Below, piece after piece: positions 1 through 7,600 of a stretch of DNA of 64,000 nucleotides. Numbering within the stretch: the stretch's first letter is position 1; each line of letters starts with the position of its first letter. The DNA comes from Nonomuraea typhae. GTDB lineage: Bacteria > Actinomycetota > Actinomycetes > Streptosporangiales > Streptosporangiaceae. Position numbers and translations under genes: made by a program. The notes beneath the pieces are model-generated. The model saw only the letters and a list, made by a program, of their open reading frames with translations, ran no database searches and had not been told where the DNA came from. The stretch is taken from positions 124,001 through 188,000 of the forward strand of contig NZ_VRLV01000010.1 of NCBI RefSeq assembly GCF_009760925.1. The letters run 5' to 3'.

Positions 1-34
1 CCACCGTCGCGGCAGCGGCATGTCCTGGGCCTAG
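1..34 (+). CDS. Possible 3' end of an upstream gene (partial)
   Basis: The reading frame from base 2 runs ten codons, ending in residues HRRGSGMSWA and a TAG at 32-34, with mostly G or C in third positions. A perfect hairpin follows 16 bases later, as expected after a gene end. Too little is present to name a product, and the frame could be accidental. Confidence 0.3.
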   Translation, partial: HRRGSGMSWA

Positions 35-50
35 GAACCATCTGAACCGT

Positions 51-74
51 GCCCCGGGACCTGCTTCCCGGGGC
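51..74 (+). terminator. Hairpin terminator without U-tract
   Basis: Perfect 9-bp stem GCCCCGGGA / TCCCGGGGC around a 6-base loop. No run of T follows, which is common for actinobacterial terminators. It separates whatever lies upstream from the tRNA genes. Confidence 0.6.
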
Positions 75-93
75 ATCCGCATGTCCGGGGCCG

Positions 94-166
94 GGCGGGT
101 GAGGGTGCTGGTGTGCCCGGCGGTTTCATAAGCCGCTCCAGGCGGGTTCGATCCCCGCACCCGCCA
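94..166 (+). tRNA. tRNA-Met (anticodon CAT)
   Basis: A full 73-base cloverleaf can be folded: acceptor stem GGCGGGT/ACCCGCC, D stem GGGT/GCCC (one T-G pair), anticodon stem GCGGT/GCCGC with loop TTCATAA (CAT at 127-129), five-base variable loop and T arm GCGGG-TTCGATC-CCCGC. Position 1 pairs with 72 as G-C, so it is not an initiator tRNA, which has a 1:72 mismatch. CCA is not encoded. It could be elongator tRNA-Met or the tRNA-Ile whose C34 is converted to lysidine; sequence alone does not settle this. Confidence 0.88.
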
Positions 167-273
167 CCTCCCCACCCCGCTCAACGCGGCCCATCACTGC
201 CTTACCCGCCCTGCCCGCGCCCACCCGACCAGCCCACCAGCCGGAACACCCACCTCTTCAAACCGGAGCACCC

Positions 274-346
274 GCCTTCGTAGCGCAGTGGAGAGCGCGC
301 CTGCTTGCGGAGCAGGAGGCCGCTGGTTCGAATCCAGCCGAAGGCG
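274..346 (+). tRNA. tRNA-Arg (anticodon GCG)
   Basis: A canonical 73-base cloverleaf: acceptor GCCTTCG/CGAAGGC, D stem GCGC/GCGC, anticodon stem CCTGC/GCAGG with seven-base loop TTGCGGA, so the anticodon at 307-309 is GCG, reading CGC/CGU. T arm is GCTGG-TTCGAAT-CCAGC. A in the D-loop at position 20, C35 and discriminator G73 all fit arginine identity. Bacteria normally read CGC with an ACG anticodon edited to ICG, so GCG is unusual. The next coding start lies only 18 bases downstream, so tRNA and gene are probably co-transcribed. Confidence 0.88.
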
Positions 347-364
347 CGAGATCATAGAAACGTG

Positions 365-799
365 ATGATCTCTGTGGCGGCCGACAGCCTGGACGGCGTG
401 GCCGGGAACATGGTGACCGGCCTGCGAGCGCGCGGCCACGAGGTCACCACGCACGGCGCCCTCAACGAAGCCGAGACCGGCGACTGGGCGTGGGCCAGTG
501 AGGCCGCCGCCCGCGACGTCGCCGAGGGCCGGGCCGAGCAGGCGATCGTCTGCTGCTGGACGGGCACCGGCGCCTCCATCGCGGCCAACAAGGTCCCCGG
601 CGTCCGTGCCGCCCTCTGCACCGACGCCTTCACCGCCCAAGGCGCCCGCACCTGGAACGACGCCAACGTGCTCGCCCTGAGCCTCCGGCTGACGTCGGAG
701 CCGCTGCTGGAGGAGATCCTGGACGCCTGGTTCGCCGCGGCTCCCAGCACGGCCGAGAACGACCGGGCCAACATCAGCCATGTGGACGCGATCCGATGA
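365..799 (+). CDS. RpiB/LacAB-family sugar-phosphate isomerase
   Basis: Predicted 144-residue cytosolic isomerase of the ribose-5-phosphate isomerase B / galactose-6-phosphate isomerase family, interconverting aldose and ketose phosphates. The family signature is seen in CCWTGTGASIAANKVPG followed by RAAL, where the Cys of the C-x-G-T-G loop is the usual catalytic base. The start is ATG at 365; GTG at 362 is in frame and equally close. There is no clear Shine-Dalgarno sequence, and the tRNA-Arg gene ends 18 bases upstream, leaving no room for a promoter. Its stop overlaps the next start (ATGA at 796-799). Whether it is the housekeeping RpiB or a paralogue with another sugar substrate cannot be told. 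Confidence 0.82.
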   Translation: MISVAADSLDGVAGNMVTGLRARGHEVTTHGALNEAETGDWAWASEAAARDVAEGRAEQAIVCCWTGTGASIAANKVPGVRAALCTDAFTAQGARTWNDANVLALSLRLTSEPLLEEILDAWFAAAPSTAENDRANISHVDAIR

Positions 800-1290
800 C
801 GTTCGAGGACCTGGCCGCCGCGCTGCGGGCAGGCGCCGCGCTCGACGACGACCGCGTGCTGGATCTGGCCGCCCGCCTGGAGAGCCTCGGCGTCGCCGTA
901 CCCGGGGACGCGGACCTTCGCGCCCTGCTCGGCGAGATCGCGCGGCTGGACGAGGCGGTCCGGGCGGTGCAGCGCGACCTCGAGGCCACCGGCGTGCCCG
1001 GGCGCGTGACGCTGACCGTCCCGGAGTGGGCGCCCGGGTGGCTGCGGGTGACGTACGGCGGGCAGGCCGCGTCCATGGGCATCGTCCTCGGGCAGCCGGG
1101 CGGCCTCGACCAGGCGGTGATGGACGTGGCCGACACCGCCCAGGCGATCATCGTGGAGGAGGTCTGGACCGGCTGGCCGACCTGTCCGGAACACGGCTTC
1201 GGCCTGCATGTGGACGAAGGCGCGCTCTGGCGCTGCAAGGGGGCGGAACCCCACGTCGTTTCTCGAATCGGGCAGCTCGGCGAGGGCTGA
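796..1290 (+). CDS. Conserved hypothetical protein, 164 aa
   Basis: I do not recognise a family. The N-terminal 70 residues are rich in Ala, Leu and charged residues and should form helices (ARLESLGV, RALLGEIARLDEAVRAVQ). The C-terminal third carries a CPEHGFGLHV...WRCKG stretch in which two Cys and two His could bind a metal, similar to short zinc knuckles in uncharacterised actinobacterial proteins. No signal peptide or membrane segment is present. It is translationally coupled to the RpiB-like gene through an ATGA overlap, so the two are probably expressed together. Confidence 0.65.
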   Translation: MTFEDLAAALRAGAALDDDRVLDLAARLESLGVAVPGDADLRALLGEIARLDEAVRAVQRDLEATGVPGRVTLTVPEWAPGWLRVTYGGQAASMGIVLGQPGGLDQAVMDVADTAQAIIVEEVWTGWPTCPEHGFGLHVDEGALWRCKGAEPHVVSRIGQLGEG

Positions 1291-1310
1291 GAATCGTCGG
1301 TGCCCCGGTC

Positions 1311-1323
1311 TATGGTTCTGCCA
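1311..1323 (+). promoter_or_regulatory. -10 element for a leaderless transcript
   Basis: TATGGT at 1311-1316 ends seven bases before the ATG at 1323, the spacing expected if transcription starts on the A of the start codon. No Shine-Dalgarno sequence precedes the gene. No convincing -35 box is visible. Confidence 0.45.
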
Positions 1324-2486
1324 TGACCGCGACACTCCTGCGCGGCGGCCGCCCCTGGGGGCTCGGCGCGCCGGCCGACATCCTGGTCGAGAGCGGACTG
1401 ATCCGCCAGGTCGGCCCCGCCCTCGACGCCCCGGCCGCGCACGTGGTCGACGTCTCGGGCCTGCTCGTGCTGCCCGGCCTCGTCGAGGCGCACTGCCATC
1501 TCGACAAGACGCTGTACGGCGGGCCGTGGGTGCCCCACTCGGCCGACGACACCCTGGCCGGCCGCATCGGCAACGACCTGGCCAGGCGGGCCGAGCTCGG
1601 CGTGCCCGACGTCGGGCGGATCGAGGCGCTGCTGCGCCGGATGAGCGCGTTCGGCACCACCCATGTGCGCACCCACACCGACATCGACCCGGAGACCGGC
1701 CTGCGCGGCGTCGAGGCGGTGCGCGAGGCGGCCGGGCGCGTCCCGGTCACGGTCCAGCAGGTGGCCTTCCCCCAGCACGGCGTGCTCACCAACCCGGGCA
1801 CCGCCGAACTGCTGGAGGAGGCGCTGAAGAGCGGGGTCGAGGCGGTCGGCGGGCTCGACCCCGCGGGCATCGACCGCGACCCGGTGCGCCATCTCGACCT
1901 GATCTTCGGCCTGGCCGAGCGCTATGGCGCCCACCTCGACATCCACCTCCACGACGGCGGCACGCTCGGCGCCTGGGAGCTGGAGCTCATCACCGAGCGC
2001 ACCAAGGCGCTGGGCCTGGGCGGCCGGGTCACGGTCAGTCACGCCTACGCGCTGGGCCGGCTCGACGACGCCCATCAGGACAGGCTCGCCGAGGGCTTCG
2101 CGGCGGCGGGCGTGGCGCTGGCCACCGGCGCCGTCTACGACTTCCCGGTGCCTCCGGTCAAGAAGATGCGCGCGGCCGGGGTGGTCATCGCCTGCGGCCA
2201 CGACGGCATCCGCGACCTGTGGGGCCCCTACGGCTCCGGCGACATGCTGGAGCGGGCCATGCACCTGGCCTACCGCAGCACCTTCCGCGCCGACCCCGAC
2301 ATCGAGCTAGCTTTGGAGGCGGCGACGTACGGCGGAGCGCGGGCGCTCGGCCTGACCGGTTACGGCCTGTCCGCGGGCGACCGCGCCGATCTGGTCGTGG
2401 TGCCGGCGGCGGGGGCGGCCGAGGCCGTGGTGACGCATCCGTCTCGCTCTCTGGTCATGAAGGACGGCTCGGTCCTGCACAATTGA
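1323..2486 (+). CDS. Amidohydrolase, cytosine deaminase/isoamidohydrolase-like
   Basis: 387-residue metal-dependent hydrolase of the amidohydrolase superfamily, expected to deaminate or deamidate a heterocycle or small amide in the cytosol. The metal-binding series is visible in order: EAHCHLDKTL, HTDIDP, DIHLHDGG, SHAYAL and GHDGIRDLWGPYGSGDM, the last supplying the conserved Asp. This arrangement is closest to cytosine deaminase and N-isopropylammelide isopropylamidohydrolase; the HCHLDK form is typical of that group. Length is normal for the group (about 400). It stands apart from the genes before it by 32 bases with its own leaderless-type promoter. The true substrate is not deducible. 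Confidence 0.82.
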   Translation: MTATLLRGGRPWGLGAPADILVESGLIRQVGPALDAPAAHVVDVSGLLVLPGLVEAHCHLDKTLYGGPWVPHSADDTLAGRIGNDLARRAELGVPDVGRIEALLRRMSAFGTTHVRTHTDIDPETGLRGVEAVREAAGRVPVTVQQVAFPQHGVLTNPGTAELLEEALKSGVEAVGGLDPAGIDRDPVRHLDLIFGLAERYGAHLDIHLHDGGTLGAWELELITERTKALGLGGRVTVSHAYALGRLDDAHQDRLAEGFAAAGVALATGAVYDFPVPPVKKMRAAGVVIACGHDGIRDLWGPYGSGDMLERAMHLAYRSTFRADPDIELALEAATYGGARALGLTGYGLSAGDRADLVVVPAAGAAEAVVTHPSRSLVMKDGSVLHN

Positions 2487-2514
2487 CCGGCGGGGACCAT
2501 CGAAAGGCAGGCAA

Positions 2515-5031
2515 GTGCTCTCTATTCACCAGCGGATCGCGGAAGAACTCGGGGTGCGCGAGGGGCAGGTGCAGGCGGCCGTCGACTTGCTCGACGGCGG
2601 CGCCACCGTGCCGTTCATCGCCCGCTACCGCAAGGAGGTCACGGGCACTCTCGACGACGCGCAGCTGCGCACGCTCGAAGAACGGCTGCGCTACCTGCGC
2701 GAGCTGGAGGAGCGCCGGGCGGCGATCCTGGAGTCGATCGAGTCGCAGGGCAAGCTCGACGACGAGCTCAGGGCGCAGATCATGGCGGCCGACACCAAGG
2801 CCCGCCTGGAGGACATCTACCTGCCCTACAAGCCCAAGCGGCGCACCAAGGCGCAGATCGCCCGCGAGCTGGGCCTGGAGCCGCTGGCCGACCAACTGCT
2901 CGCCGACCCGGGCCTGAGCCCGCTGGCGACGGCCGAGGGCTTCCTGACCGAGGGCGTGGCCGACGCGGCCGCCGCTCTGGAGGGCGCCCGCGCCATCCTC
3001 ATCGAGCGTTTCGCCGAGGACGCCGACCTCATCGGCGACCTGCGCGAGCAGCTGTGGAGCCGGGGGCAGCTGGCGGCGAAGGTGCGCGAGGGCAAGGAGG
3101 AGGCGGGGGCCAAGTTCTCCGACTACTTCGACTTCGCCGAACCGTTCACGAAGCTGCCCAGCCACCGCATCCTCGCGATGTTCCGCGGCGAGAAGGAGGA
3201 GATCCTCTCGCTGGCGCTGGAGCCCGACGAGGGCACCGACTACGAACTGCGCATCGCCTCCCGGTTCGGCGTGAGCGACCAGGGCCGCCCGGCCGACCAG
3301 TGGCTCGGCGAGACCGTGCGCTGGGCCTGGCGCACCCGCATCCTCGTCCACCTGGGCCTCGACCTGCGCATGCGCATGTGGCAGGACGCCGAGGAGGAGG
3401 CGGTGCGCGTCTTCGCCGCCAACCTGCGCGACCTGCTGCTGGCCGCACCCGCCGGCACCCGCGCCACCATGGGCCTCGACCCCGGCCTGCGCACCGGCGT
3501 GAAGGTCGCCGTGGTCGACGCCACCGGCAAGGTCGTGGAGACCGCCACCATCTACCCCCACGAGCCCAAGCGCCAGTGGGACCAGTCGCTGGCCGTTCTC
3601 GGCGCGCTGGCCCAGCGCCACGGCGTCGAGCTGGTCGCCATCGGCAACGGCACCGCCTCCCGCGAGACCGACAAGCTCGCCGGCGAACTCGTCAAGCACA
3701 TGCCCGGCCTCACCAAGATCGTCGTCTCGGAGGCGGGCGCCTCGGTGTACTCGGCTTCGCCGTACGCCTCGCAGGAGCTGCCCGACCTGGACGTCTCGCT
3801 GCGCGGCGCCGTCTCGATCGCCCGCCGCCTGCAGGACCCGCTGGCCGAGCTGGTCAAGATCGACCCGAAGTCCATCGGCGTCGGCCAATACCAGCACGAC
3901 CTGTCGGAGACCAAGCTCTCCCGCTCGCTGGACGCCGTGGTCGAAGACTGCGTGAACGCGGTAGGCGTGGACGTCAACACCGCCTCCGCCCCGCTGCTGA
4001 CCCGCGTGTCCGGCATCGGCTCCACGCTGGCCGACAACATCGTCCAGCACCGCGACGCCAACGGCCCCTTCCGCAGCCGGACCGCCCTGAAGGAGGTCGC
4101 CCGCCTGGGCCCGAAGGCGTTCGAGCAGTGCGCCGGGTTCCTGCGCATCCCCGGCGGCGACGACCCGCTGGACGCCTCCAGCGTCCACCCCGAGGCGTAC
4201 CCGGTGGTCCGCCGCATCCTGGGCTCGGTCCAGGGCGACCTGAAGACGCTCATCGGCAACTCGGCCACGCTGCGCTCGCTGAAGCCCCAGGAGTTCGTCG
4301 ACGACACCTTCGGCCTCCCGACGGTCACCGACATCCTGCGCGAACTCGAAAAGCCCGGCCGCGACCCCCGGCCCGCCTTCAAGACCGCCACGTTCAAGGA
4401 GGGCGTCGAGAAGCTCTCCGACCTGGCCCCCGGGATGATCCTGGAGGGCGTGGTCACGAACGTGGCCGCCTTCGGCGCCTTCGTCGACATCGGCGTCCAC
4501 CAGGACGGCCTCGTGCATGTCTCGGCCATGTCCAGGACCTTCGTCAAGGACCCGCGGGACGTCGCCAAGCCCGGCGACATCGTCAAGGTCAAGGTCCTCG
4601 ACGTGGACATTCCGCGCAAGCGCATCTCCCTGACCCTGCGGCTGGAGGACGAGTCCGAGACCGACTCCCGCCCCCGGGGCGGCAGGGGCGAGCGCCGCCC
4701 GTCCGACAACCGCGCCGGCGCCCAGGCCGGCCGCGGCGGCCGCGACGCCAACCGCGGCCAGGGCACGGCAGGCAGCCGGGGCCAGAGCGGCGACGGCGCC
4801 CAGGGCGGTCAGGGCGGCGGCAACCGCGGTCAGGGCGGCCAGGGCGGCAACCGTGGTCAAGGTGGCAACCGTGGTCAAGGTGGTCAGGGTGGTCAGGGTG
4901 GCGGCAACCGCGACGGCCAGCGCGGCGGCAACCAGCGCGGCAACCGCGACGGCGGCAGGCGTTCCGCCCCGTCGGGCGCCATGGCCGAAGCCCTCCGCAA
5001 GGCGGGCCTGACCGGCGAAGACCCCCGCTAG
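2515..5031 (+). CDS. tex: Tex, S1-domain RNA-binding transcription accessory protein
   Basis: 838-residue Tex protein, a nucleic-acid-binding factor that contacts RNA polymerase and affects transcription elongation and stress tolerance. The order of domains is typical: N-terminal Tex helical region (residues about 5-300, including IARYRKEVTGTLDDAQLR), YqgF/RNase H-like fold (GLDPGLRTGVKVAVVD near 325), helix-hairpin-helix repeats (TRVSGIGSTLADNIVQHRDANG), and an S1 domain near 635-710 (LEGVVTNVAAFGAFVDIGVHQDGLVH). The last about 120 residues form a Gly/Arg/Gln-rich tail with GGNRGQGG repeats, as in many actinobacterial Tex proteins. Start is GTG 2515 with AAAGG upstream. It is probably transcribed alone. 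Confidence 0.95.
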   Translation: MLSIHQRIAEELGVREGQVQAAVDLLDGGATVPFIARYRKEVTGTLDDAQLRTLEERLRYLRELEERRAAILESIESQGKLDDELRAQIMAADTKARLEDIYLPYKPKRRTKAQIARELGLEPLADQLLADPGLSPLATAEGFLTEGVADAAAALEGARAILIERFAEDADLIGDLREQLWSRGQLAAKVREGKEEAGAKFSDYFDFAEPFTKLPSHRILAMFRGEKEEILSLALEPDEGTDYELRIASRFGVSDQGRPADQWLGETVRWAWRTRILVHLGLDLRMRMWQDAEEEAVRVFAANLRDLLLAAPAGTRATMGLDPGLRTGVKVAVVDATGKVVETATIYPHEPKRQWDQSLAVLGALAQRHGVELVAIGNGTASRETDKLAGELVKHMPGLTKIVVSEAGASVYSASPYASQELPDLDVSLRGAVSIARRLQDPLAELVKIDPKSIGVGQYQHDLSETKLSRSLDAVVEDCVNAVGVDVNTASAPLLTRVSGIGSTLADNIVQHRDANGPFRSRTALKEVARLGPKAFEQCAGFLRIPGGDDPLDASSVHPEAYPVVRRILGSVQGDLKTLIGNSATLRSLKPQEFVDDTFGLPTVTDILRELEKPGRDPRPAFKTATFKEGVEKLSDLAPGMILEGVVTNVAAFGAFVDIGVHQDGLVHVSAMSRTFVKDPRDVAKPGDIVKVKVLDVDIPRKRISLTLRLEDESETDSRPRGGRGERRPSDNRAGAQAGRGGRDANRGQGTAGSRGQSGDGAQGGQGGGNRGQGGQGGNRGQGGNRGQGGQGGQGGGNRDGQRGGNQRGNRDGGRRSAPSGAMAEALRKAGLTGEDPR
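4740..4960 (+). repeat. Imperfect repeats encoding the Gly/Arg/Gln-rich Tex tail
   Basis: Short units such as GGTCAGGGTGGT and GGCAACCGTGGTCAAGGT recur in phase and encode NRGQGG and GQGGQGG. They lie inside tex and are expected to be disordered, RNA-binding protein sequence. Units near 4846-4893 are almost identical at the DNA level, so this part may expand and contract. Confidence 0.6.
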
Positions 5032-5040
5032 CCTCCGCCC

Positions 5041-5570
5041 AGGCCCAAGCCCACCCACACCACCAGGCCCCGCCCACCAGGTCCGGGTTCGATCCCAGGA
5101 CCCAGGTCCGGGGCCTGGACCATCCAAGCCGCCAGGCCCCCGGGCCCACCGCCCATCCAGTCCCTCAACCCACAACCCGGCCCCAGCCCACCAGGTCTGG
5201 GCCCGGGTTCCCGTCCGGGGGCCCGGGTTCCGGTCCGGGGGCCCGGGTTCCGGTCCGGATCCGGGATCCCTGCCCACCCCAGTTGCCAAGCCCCGACCCG
5301 GCCCACAACCCACCCAGGCTCCCGGCCCACCGCCCCAGCCCGGCCAACCCGGTCCTGGCCCACAACCCACCAGGCACGATCCCGGTCCCGCTCCACCCAG
5401 GCCCACCAGCCCACCAAGCCCAGGCCACCCACCGGAGCCCGGCCCACCCACCCCAGCCCGGCGTCCCGGCCCACAACCCACCAGCCACGATCCCGGGCCA
5501 CCCAGCCCACCAGATCCGGGCCACCCAGCCCACCAGGTCCGGTCCACCCACCGGAGCCCGGGCCACCCAT
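5041..5570. repeat. C-rich low-complexity intergenic repeat block
   Basis: No gene is supported here. The top strand is made almost only of CCCA, CCCACC, CCAGG and CCCGG units. Recognisable repeats include three tandem 20-bp copies of GCCCGGGTTCCGGTCCGGGG-type sequence at 5201-5260, a 23-bp unit repeated head to tail at 5495-5517 and 5518-5540 with one difference, and a 29-bp unit at 5357-5385 and 5468-5496 with one difference. The bottom strand is correspondingly rich in GGG runs and could form quadruplexes. Open frames across it encode only W/G/P-rich repetitive peptides and look like by-products of composition. Confidence 0.7.
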
Positions 5571-5579
5571 TCAGCCAAG

Positions 5580-5680
5580 GGCGCGCGCTAGCGTGCGTGG
5601 GCAGGGGGCGCGCCAGCGTGGGTGGGCAAGGGCGGCGTGCGTGGGCAAGGGCGGCGTGCGTGGGCAAGGGCGTGGCGGCG
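5580..5680. repeat. G-rich 19-bp tandem repeats upstream of the next gene
   Basis: The composition flips from C-rich to G-rich on the top strand. A 19-bp unit, GTGGGCAAGGGCGGCGTGC, occurs at 5622-5640 and 5641-5659 and continues partially to 5671, with degenerate relatives from 5590. With the preceding C-rich block this makes GTGGG/CCCAC complements in inverted orientation over several hundred bases. Confidence 0.65.
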
Positions 5681-5752
5681 GTCTGGGTTTCAGGGGGTCC
5701 TGGCCTGAGGGGAGTTCTGGGTGGGGGTAGGCGATACGGTCGGAGGATGACG

Positions 5753-6682
5753 ATGAGCGACCGTTACGCCGCGGCCACGGTTGAGGCCAGTGACCTGTTG
5801 AGGTGGCGTTCTCCCCTGCGTGCGGAGTTGTGGGCCAGTCGGCTGGTCGCCGGGTTTGAGGAGGGCGAGGACACCGGGCGGGCGTTCGTTGAGCGGGTGA
5901 GCGGGGATCGGAGTCCGGAGGCGGCGCTCATGGCCGCGGCGCTCACCGCGGTCGGGGTTGCGGCTGCGGCGGGTACGGCGGGGCCGGGGTGGCTGGCCAG
6001 GATGGGGCGGGTCACCTGCGACGGGGCCTGGTATGGGCGGGGCGATGCCTTTGGGGAGCAGGTGCTGGGGGCCCTGCGGTTCCGGTATGCGGATGGCAAG
6101 GAGCCGCATGTTCTGGTGGTTGCCCTCGATCAGGTGCATGGGGGGATCGCGGTCGATGCGACCGTGGAGGAGCCGAAGTTCCTGGATGATCTGAGTCTCG
6201 GGGCGGAGGAGCCGGGGGTCGTCGCGGCGCGGGTTCTGGAGGGGCTGTCGTTGCGGGAGATGGTGCTGGATGCTCCGGCCGCGGACACGTTCGCCGCGGT
6301 TCGTGCGTTCGCCCGGGCTCGGGCGGGGGTGGTCCCCGGAGCGGGTTTCCACGCGGGTGGTGGAGCGGCCCTGCCTGAGTTGCCTGATGTTCCGGGGGCC
6401 GAGGAGGCGTTCGGGGTGCTGGCGGAGTTCGTCGGGGATCGGATCTTGTGGTGGAGTCCCGCGCGGGTGTCGGCCTTCTTGACGGCGTGGCTGCCTCGGG
6501 AGGCCATTCTCAGCGAGGCGGCGGTCGCGGCGATGCCCGAGGTGGTACGCGCCTGGACGCGGCAGGCCGGCGACGAGCCCGCCGTACATCGGCAGATCGA
6601 CCTGGACGCCCCGGAACTACCGCGGCGCATGGCCGACGAGTCGCTGGCCGGGCTGCGCAAGCGGCTCAGGCTGCAGGGGTGA
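5753..6682 (+). CDS. Conserved hypothetical protein, 309 aa
   Basis: I do not recognise a named family; proteins of this kind occur as single conserved genes in actinobacteria. It is soluble, Ala-rich, with no signal peptide. A central segment (residues about 80-160) contains alternating beta and helix (HVLVVALDQVHGGIAVDATV), the C-terminal half is helical and ends in basic residues (GLRKRLRLQG). A GGAGG at 5742-5746 sits six bases before the ATG at 5753, so that start is preferred over the in-frame ATG at 5747, which the same GGAGG nearly touches. It follows the low-complexity block, so its promoter must lie in or next to the G-rich repeats. Confidence 0.7.
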   Translation: MSDRYAAATVEASDLLRWRSPLRAELWASRLVAGFEEGEDTGRAFVERVSGDRSPEAALMAAALTAVGVAAAAGTAGPGWLARMGRVTCDGAWYGRGDAFGEQVLGALRFRYADGKEPHVLVVALDQVHGGIAVDATVEEPKFLDDLSLGAEEPGVVAARVLEGLSLREMVLDAPAADTFAAVRAFARARAGVVPGAGFHAGGGAALPELPDVPGAEEAFGVLAEFVGDRILWWSPARVSAFLTAWLPREAILSEAAVAAMPEVVRAWTRQAGDEPAVHRQIDLDAPELPRRMADESLAGLRKRLRLQG

Positions 6683-6791
6683 CGTCTCCCACACGTGCGG
6701 CGGCGTGGACGGAGTTCTCATGTGGGGCGGCTATAGTGCACGTTGACATTTCCGCGGCCCGCGATCGGGCGACCTGAGGGAGATCTACACG

Positions 6792-6878
6792 ATGTACAAG
6801 GAGTTCGCTTTGGAGGCCGTGGTCTGGGTTGTCCCGATCGTCGTGCTGATCGGGCTCGCTCTGATGATCACCGCCTAG
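6792..6878 (+). CDS. 28-residue single-pass membrane peptide
   Basis: A short frame beginning MYKEFALEAVVWVVPIVV and ending in a hydrophobic stretch to ITA, so about 20 consecutive residues can span the membrane, after a short N-terminus with both a Lys and a Glu. GAGGGA at 6776-6781 sits ten bases before the ATG. A strong intrinsic terminator begins 20 bases after the stop, and a TATAGT (about 6732) lies upstream, so the unit looks like a complete miniature transcription unit. Function unknown; size and shape resemble small regulatory or subunit-like membrane peptides. It falls below usual gene-calling limits. Confidence 0.6.
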   Translation: MYKEFALEAVVWVVPIVVLIGLALMITA

Positions 6879-6897
6879 GTCAGACGCAACACGGCGA

Positions 6898-6924
6898 GGG
6901 GTCGAACTGGTTCGACCCCTTTTT
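6898..6924 (+). terminator. Rho-independent terminator
   Basis: Perfect 9-bp stem GGGGTCGAA / TTCGACCCC with loop CTGG, followed by TTTTT. It is the most classical terminator in the window and closes the transcript of the 28-residue peptide gene. Confidence 0.92.
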
Positions 6925-6974
6925 GTGGTGCCCGGACCACCGCCGCGCTGGATCGTTCTAGTGACGGAGCGGGG

Positions 6975-7472
6975 TCAGGAGTAGTACCTGTAGTGCACGA
7001 CGGTGTTGACGCGGGTGTCCCAGCGGATCTCGCCGTCGAGGTAGCGGTCCCACAGGCGGTTGAGGCGGTTGGAGCGCACGGTGCAGGCGGCCCATCGGGT
7101 GCCGCGGGGGCTGATCTGGCCCACGTAGTCCCGGCACGAGCCCATGGATCGGCCGTTGACGCGGAGTTTGGCGGTCAGGCTCACGGAGTAGAGGCGCTTG
7201 CGGGAGATGTTCTTGATGCGGACCTTGACGCGGCAGGTGTCCTTGCACCGGCCCCAGTAGATCTTGGTGCGGATCAGGTGCCGCCTGGCGGAGGCGGCCA
7301 AGGGCGCGACCGTTCGCTTGGCGACGGTGGTTGCGGCTGTCTCGCCGGCCGGGGCGATGGCCGTCTTGGTGGCGGTGGTCGCCTTGCTGGCGGTGGCTGG
7401 TGGCGTGGTCAGGATCGTCGCGGCCACGAAAGCGGTGGCGAGGGCTAAGGCGCCGGCTAAGGGTCTGGTCAC
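6975..7472 (-). CDS. Secreted hypothetical protein, 165 aa
   Basis: Small exported protein of unknown function. Residues 1-30 form a signal peptide (MTRPLAGALALATAFVAATI then PPATASKA with an A-x-A-like cleavage region). A Thr/Ala-rich linker follows, then a compact basic domain from about residue 65 with two or three pairs of cysteines (GRCKDTC, GSCRDY, WAACTV) that could form disulfides outside the cell; it ends in HYRYYS. Start is GTG at 7472 preceded by GGGGGA. The 5' leader carries a hairpin and a good promoter (separate entries). Confidence 0.75.
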   Translation of the reverse strand: MTRPLAGALALATAFVAATILTTPPATASKATTATKTAIAPAGETAATTVAKRTVAPLAASARRHLIRTKIYWGRCKDTCRVKVRIKNISRKRLYSVSLTAKLRVNGRSMGSCRDYVGQISPRGTRWAACTVRSNRLNRLWDRYLDGEIRWDTRVNTVVHYRYYS

Positions 7473-7498
7473 TATTCCCCCAGAAACTACGCGAAGGG

Positions 7499-7520
7499 CC
7501 GCTTCCCCCAGTTGAAGCGG
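7499..7520 (-). promoter_or_regulatory. Hairpin in the 5' leader of the secreted-protein gene
   Basis: Inverted repeat CCGCTTC / GAAGCGG with an 8-base loop, 27 bases upstream of the GTG start and downstream of the predicted -10 box. It may protect the mRNA 5' end or bind a regulator. Its role is inferred from position only. Confidence 0.45.
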
Positions 7521-7533
7521 CCAAGATACCTCG

Positions 7534-7562
7534 ATTAACCACTACCCCAACCAAACCGTCAA
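7534..7562 (-). promoter_or_regulatory. Sigma70-type promoter, TTGACG-N17-GTTAAT
   Basis: On the minus strand TTGACG (7562-7557) and GTTAAT (7539-7534) are separated by 17 bases, a near-consensus housekeeping promoter firing toward the secreted-protein gene with a leader of about 55 bases. The stretch 7473-7600 is otherwise noncoding and relatively A/T-rich for this genome. Confidence 0.6.
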
Positions 7563-7600
7563 TAAATCCCGCTATACGCCCAAAAATCGTGACAAGCAGC

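Noticed and set aside
2455..5667. 1070-codon open frame on the minus strand opposite tex
   Set aside because: It is the mirror of strong tex coding bias in GC-rich DNA; the translation is V/G/A/R-rich without domains, while tex on the plus strand is fully recognisable.
5041..5680. CRISPR-like array
   Set aside because: Repeat units are short, degenerate and adjacent without unique spacers, and no cas gene is present.
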